DNA of 35,001 bases from a virus. Below the pieces are notes generated by a model. That model saw only the letters and a program-made list of their open reading frames with translations. It ran no database searches and had not been told where the DNA came from. The DNA is taken from positions 1 through 35,001 of IMG/VR virus record IMGVR_UViG_3300021957_006387; one strand, 5' to 3'. Both the position numbers and the translations under genes were made by a program. This document shows positions 33,885-35,001 of this stretch, piece by piece. Position 1 is the first letter of the stretch; each line of letters begins with the position of its first letter.

Positions 33885-34628
33885 ATGAAAACATTTACAG
33901 ATTTTATAGAAGAAATTTTTGAAAGAGCTGAAGAAGAAGACGAAAGAGATAAACCAGATAGAAACGTTGTAATGCAAGCTAGAAAAGCTGTCAACATGGG
34001 TAATAAAGATATTACATTTCATGATGGTAAAACGCATAACGTATCAAGAGCTCATGCACAAAAATTCTTAAACAAACATACTTCTGCAGACAGAGATAAC
34101 AAATTAAGTATACAAAATCATGCTCAGCAATCACATAAAAACTTCATGTCACATGTAGGTGAAGACATAGAAGTTGAAGAAGGTACAGGATCAAAAGTTT
34201 GTGATCAATGTGAAAATGGTAAAACAGAAAACGGTTCAACATGTAAACCTTGTAATGGAACAGGATATGATATGTCACCAGCAAAACCTGCTACTGAAGC
34301 ATTAGTTGGAGATCAACATAAATTAGATCACAATAAAGATAATAAAATTTCTAAAAGCGATATGAAAATGGTTAGAAAAGTAGGCGCTGTGAAAGAAGAT
34401 GAATCATCTGTTGCAAAAGAAGGTTCGTTAACACCTGTTAGTAAAAATGATTATGCTGAACAAATGGCCGCATACATGAAAGGTTTAATATTAAAAAATA
34501 ACGTTTCAGTTGAAGAAAAAGCAGGTCTGTGGGCTAATATTCATGCAAAAAGAGCTCGTGGTGAAAAAATGAGAGAACCAGGTTCAAAAGGTGCACCTAC
34601 AAAAGCAGATTTCAAAAGATCACAGTAA
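33885..34628 (+). CDS. Zinc-ribbon/EF-hand modular protein
   Basis: 247 aa, soluble, charged. Modules in order: an N-terminal helix MKTFTDFIEEIFERAEEEDE; a segment RNVVMQARKAVNMGNKDITF with DGKTHNVSRAHAQKFLNKH, recurrent in marine T4-like phages; a four-cysteine DnaJ-like zinc ribbon C106-x2-C109...C120-x2-C123 (CDQCENG, CKPCNGTGYD); an EF-hand-like loop DHNKDNKISKSD (148-159); and a C-terminal basic module KAGLWANIHAKRARGEKM with PGSKGAPTKADFK that I have seen in marine phage proteins. Function unknown; metal binding is inferred from cysteines and Asp spacing. A perfect late box overlaps the preceding stop, AAGAGG gives the ribosome binding site, and the TAA overlaps the next ATG (TAATG). 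Confidence 0.65.
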   Translation: MKTFTDFIEEIFERAEEEDERDKPDRNVVMQARKAVNMGNKDITFHDGKTHNVSRAHAQKFLNKHTSADRDNKLSIQNHAQQSHKNFMSHVGEDIEVEEGTGSKVCDQCENGKTENGSTCKPCNGTGYDMSPAKPATEALVGDQHKLDHNKDNKISKSDMKMVRKVGAVKEDESSVAKEGSLTPVSKNDYAEQMAAYMKGLILKNNVSVEEKAGLWANIHAKRARGEKMREPGSKGAPTKADFKRSQ

Positions 34629-35001
34629 TGTCTGTATTTAAATATTTTAAAAAAGACATAGCTCCTGAAGGATATACTTTTAATAATAAAGGTGATCTTG
34701 TCATTGAAATGGTTTTAAGAACAGATCCTAAACTTCCAAATTTAAAAGTACCTGCAGATGGTCCTAAAGGTAAAAGTTTGCATATGAAAAAAATGGGCGT
34801 AAGATCTGCACCAAGTGATAATAAAAAATCTGAAGTTAAAAAAGAAGATATGGATGGTATGTCGCAAAAATCAGGTGACAAAAGAAGTACAGATAGTGGA
34901 GCTGGAATGACTCCTCAAGGTGTTGCAAAATACAATAGACGTACTGGTGGTGATTTGAAAACAGCTGTTACAACTCCTCCTTCCAAACTTAAAAAAGGAA
35001 G
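34628..35001 (+). CDS. Basic protein with marine-phage C-terminal module (cut by window edge)
   Basis: Starts at ATG 34628, sharing one base with the preceding stop (TAATG), and runs off the right edge after 124 codons. It begins MSVFKYFKKDIAPEGYTFNN, is lysine-rich and hydrophilic, and reaches GAGMTPQGVAKYNRRTGGDL then KTAVTTPPSKLKKGS. That last stretch is the start of a small module I recognise from many marine T4-like phages, usually continuing into a basic, Cys-containing end (possibly the DUF6321-type family; assignment from memory). No function is known to me. Translational coupling with the upstream gene suggests the two proteins act together. Confidence 0.6.
   Translation, partial: MSVFKYFKKDIAPEGYTFNNKGDLVIEMVLRTDPKLPNLKVPADGPKGKSLHMKKMGVRSAPSDNKKSEVKKEDMDGMSQKSGDKRSTDSGAGMTPQGVAKYNRRTGGDLKTAVTTPPSKLKKG

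Noticed and set aside
1-35001. tRNA or other RNA genes
   Set aside because: Spacers are all shorter than about 100 nt and none holds a cloverleaf-sized GC-containing segment.

Overview
The window is a strongly A+T-rich, completely one-strand (+), tightly packed stretch of a T4-like myovirus genome. The core genes are recognisable by comparison with T4 proteins recalled from memory: tail sheath (gp18), tail tube (gp19), portal (gp20), a gp13-like neck protein, prohead protease (gp21), scaffold core (gp22) and major capsid protein (gp23). Low GC, AGA-dominated arginine codons, and small modules I associate with marine T4-like phages (a PKD-type protein, a 591-aa structural protein with a conserved N-terminal domain, C-terminal basic modules after gp23) suggest a phage of a low-GC marine bacterium. 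A SAR11-type host is plausible but cannot be proven from this window.

Layout. (1) 1-16576: a head-to-tail array of at least ten paralogous genes: one cut by the left edge, eight full length and one short. Each complete long member has a conserved N-terminal tag, a coiled-coil stalk built of LDSD-containing units, a small beta connector domain, and an FG-GAP-type beta-propeller in which I count seven blades every time. The last member (15842-16576) has stalk and connector but no propeller. These look like virion fibres or adhesins with different heads on one attachment scheme. (2) 16626-21751: two further large structural proteins, one with PKD-like domains and one with three exact-length 60-residue repeats. 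(3) 21814-24568: sheath and tube. (4) 24615-33062: head assembly genes: portal, neck-like protein, two small core-like proteins, a 112-aa unknown, protease, a very long scaffold, capsid protein. (5) 33083-35001: a terminator, then small genes including a 40-aa membrane peptide, a tail-tube-like protein, a zinc-ribbon/EF-hand protein and a cut gene with a marine-phage C-terminal module.

Regulation. Perfect T4-type late promoter boxes (TATAAATA) lie 21-43 nt upstream of the genes starting at 15842, 21814, 29153, 33143 and 33885. Near-matches precede 16626 and 31578, and one perfect box lies in the portal 3' end ahead of 26218. No convincing box sits inside the fibre array before 15842, so the eight long fibre genes are probably read from a promoter left of the window. 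Ribosome binding sites are AAGGAG-like for head and tail genes and a uniform AAAGGA for the array. No gene-free stretch exceeds about 100 nt, and I saw no tRNA, CRISPR, insertion sequence or minus-strand gene.

The most notable system is the array: intact, in-frame paralogues with stalks of exactly three lengths (86, 174 and 202 residues to a fixed landmark), shared DNA blocks and highly divergent heads. It looks like a recombination-driven set of alternative or co-displayed receptor-binding heads.
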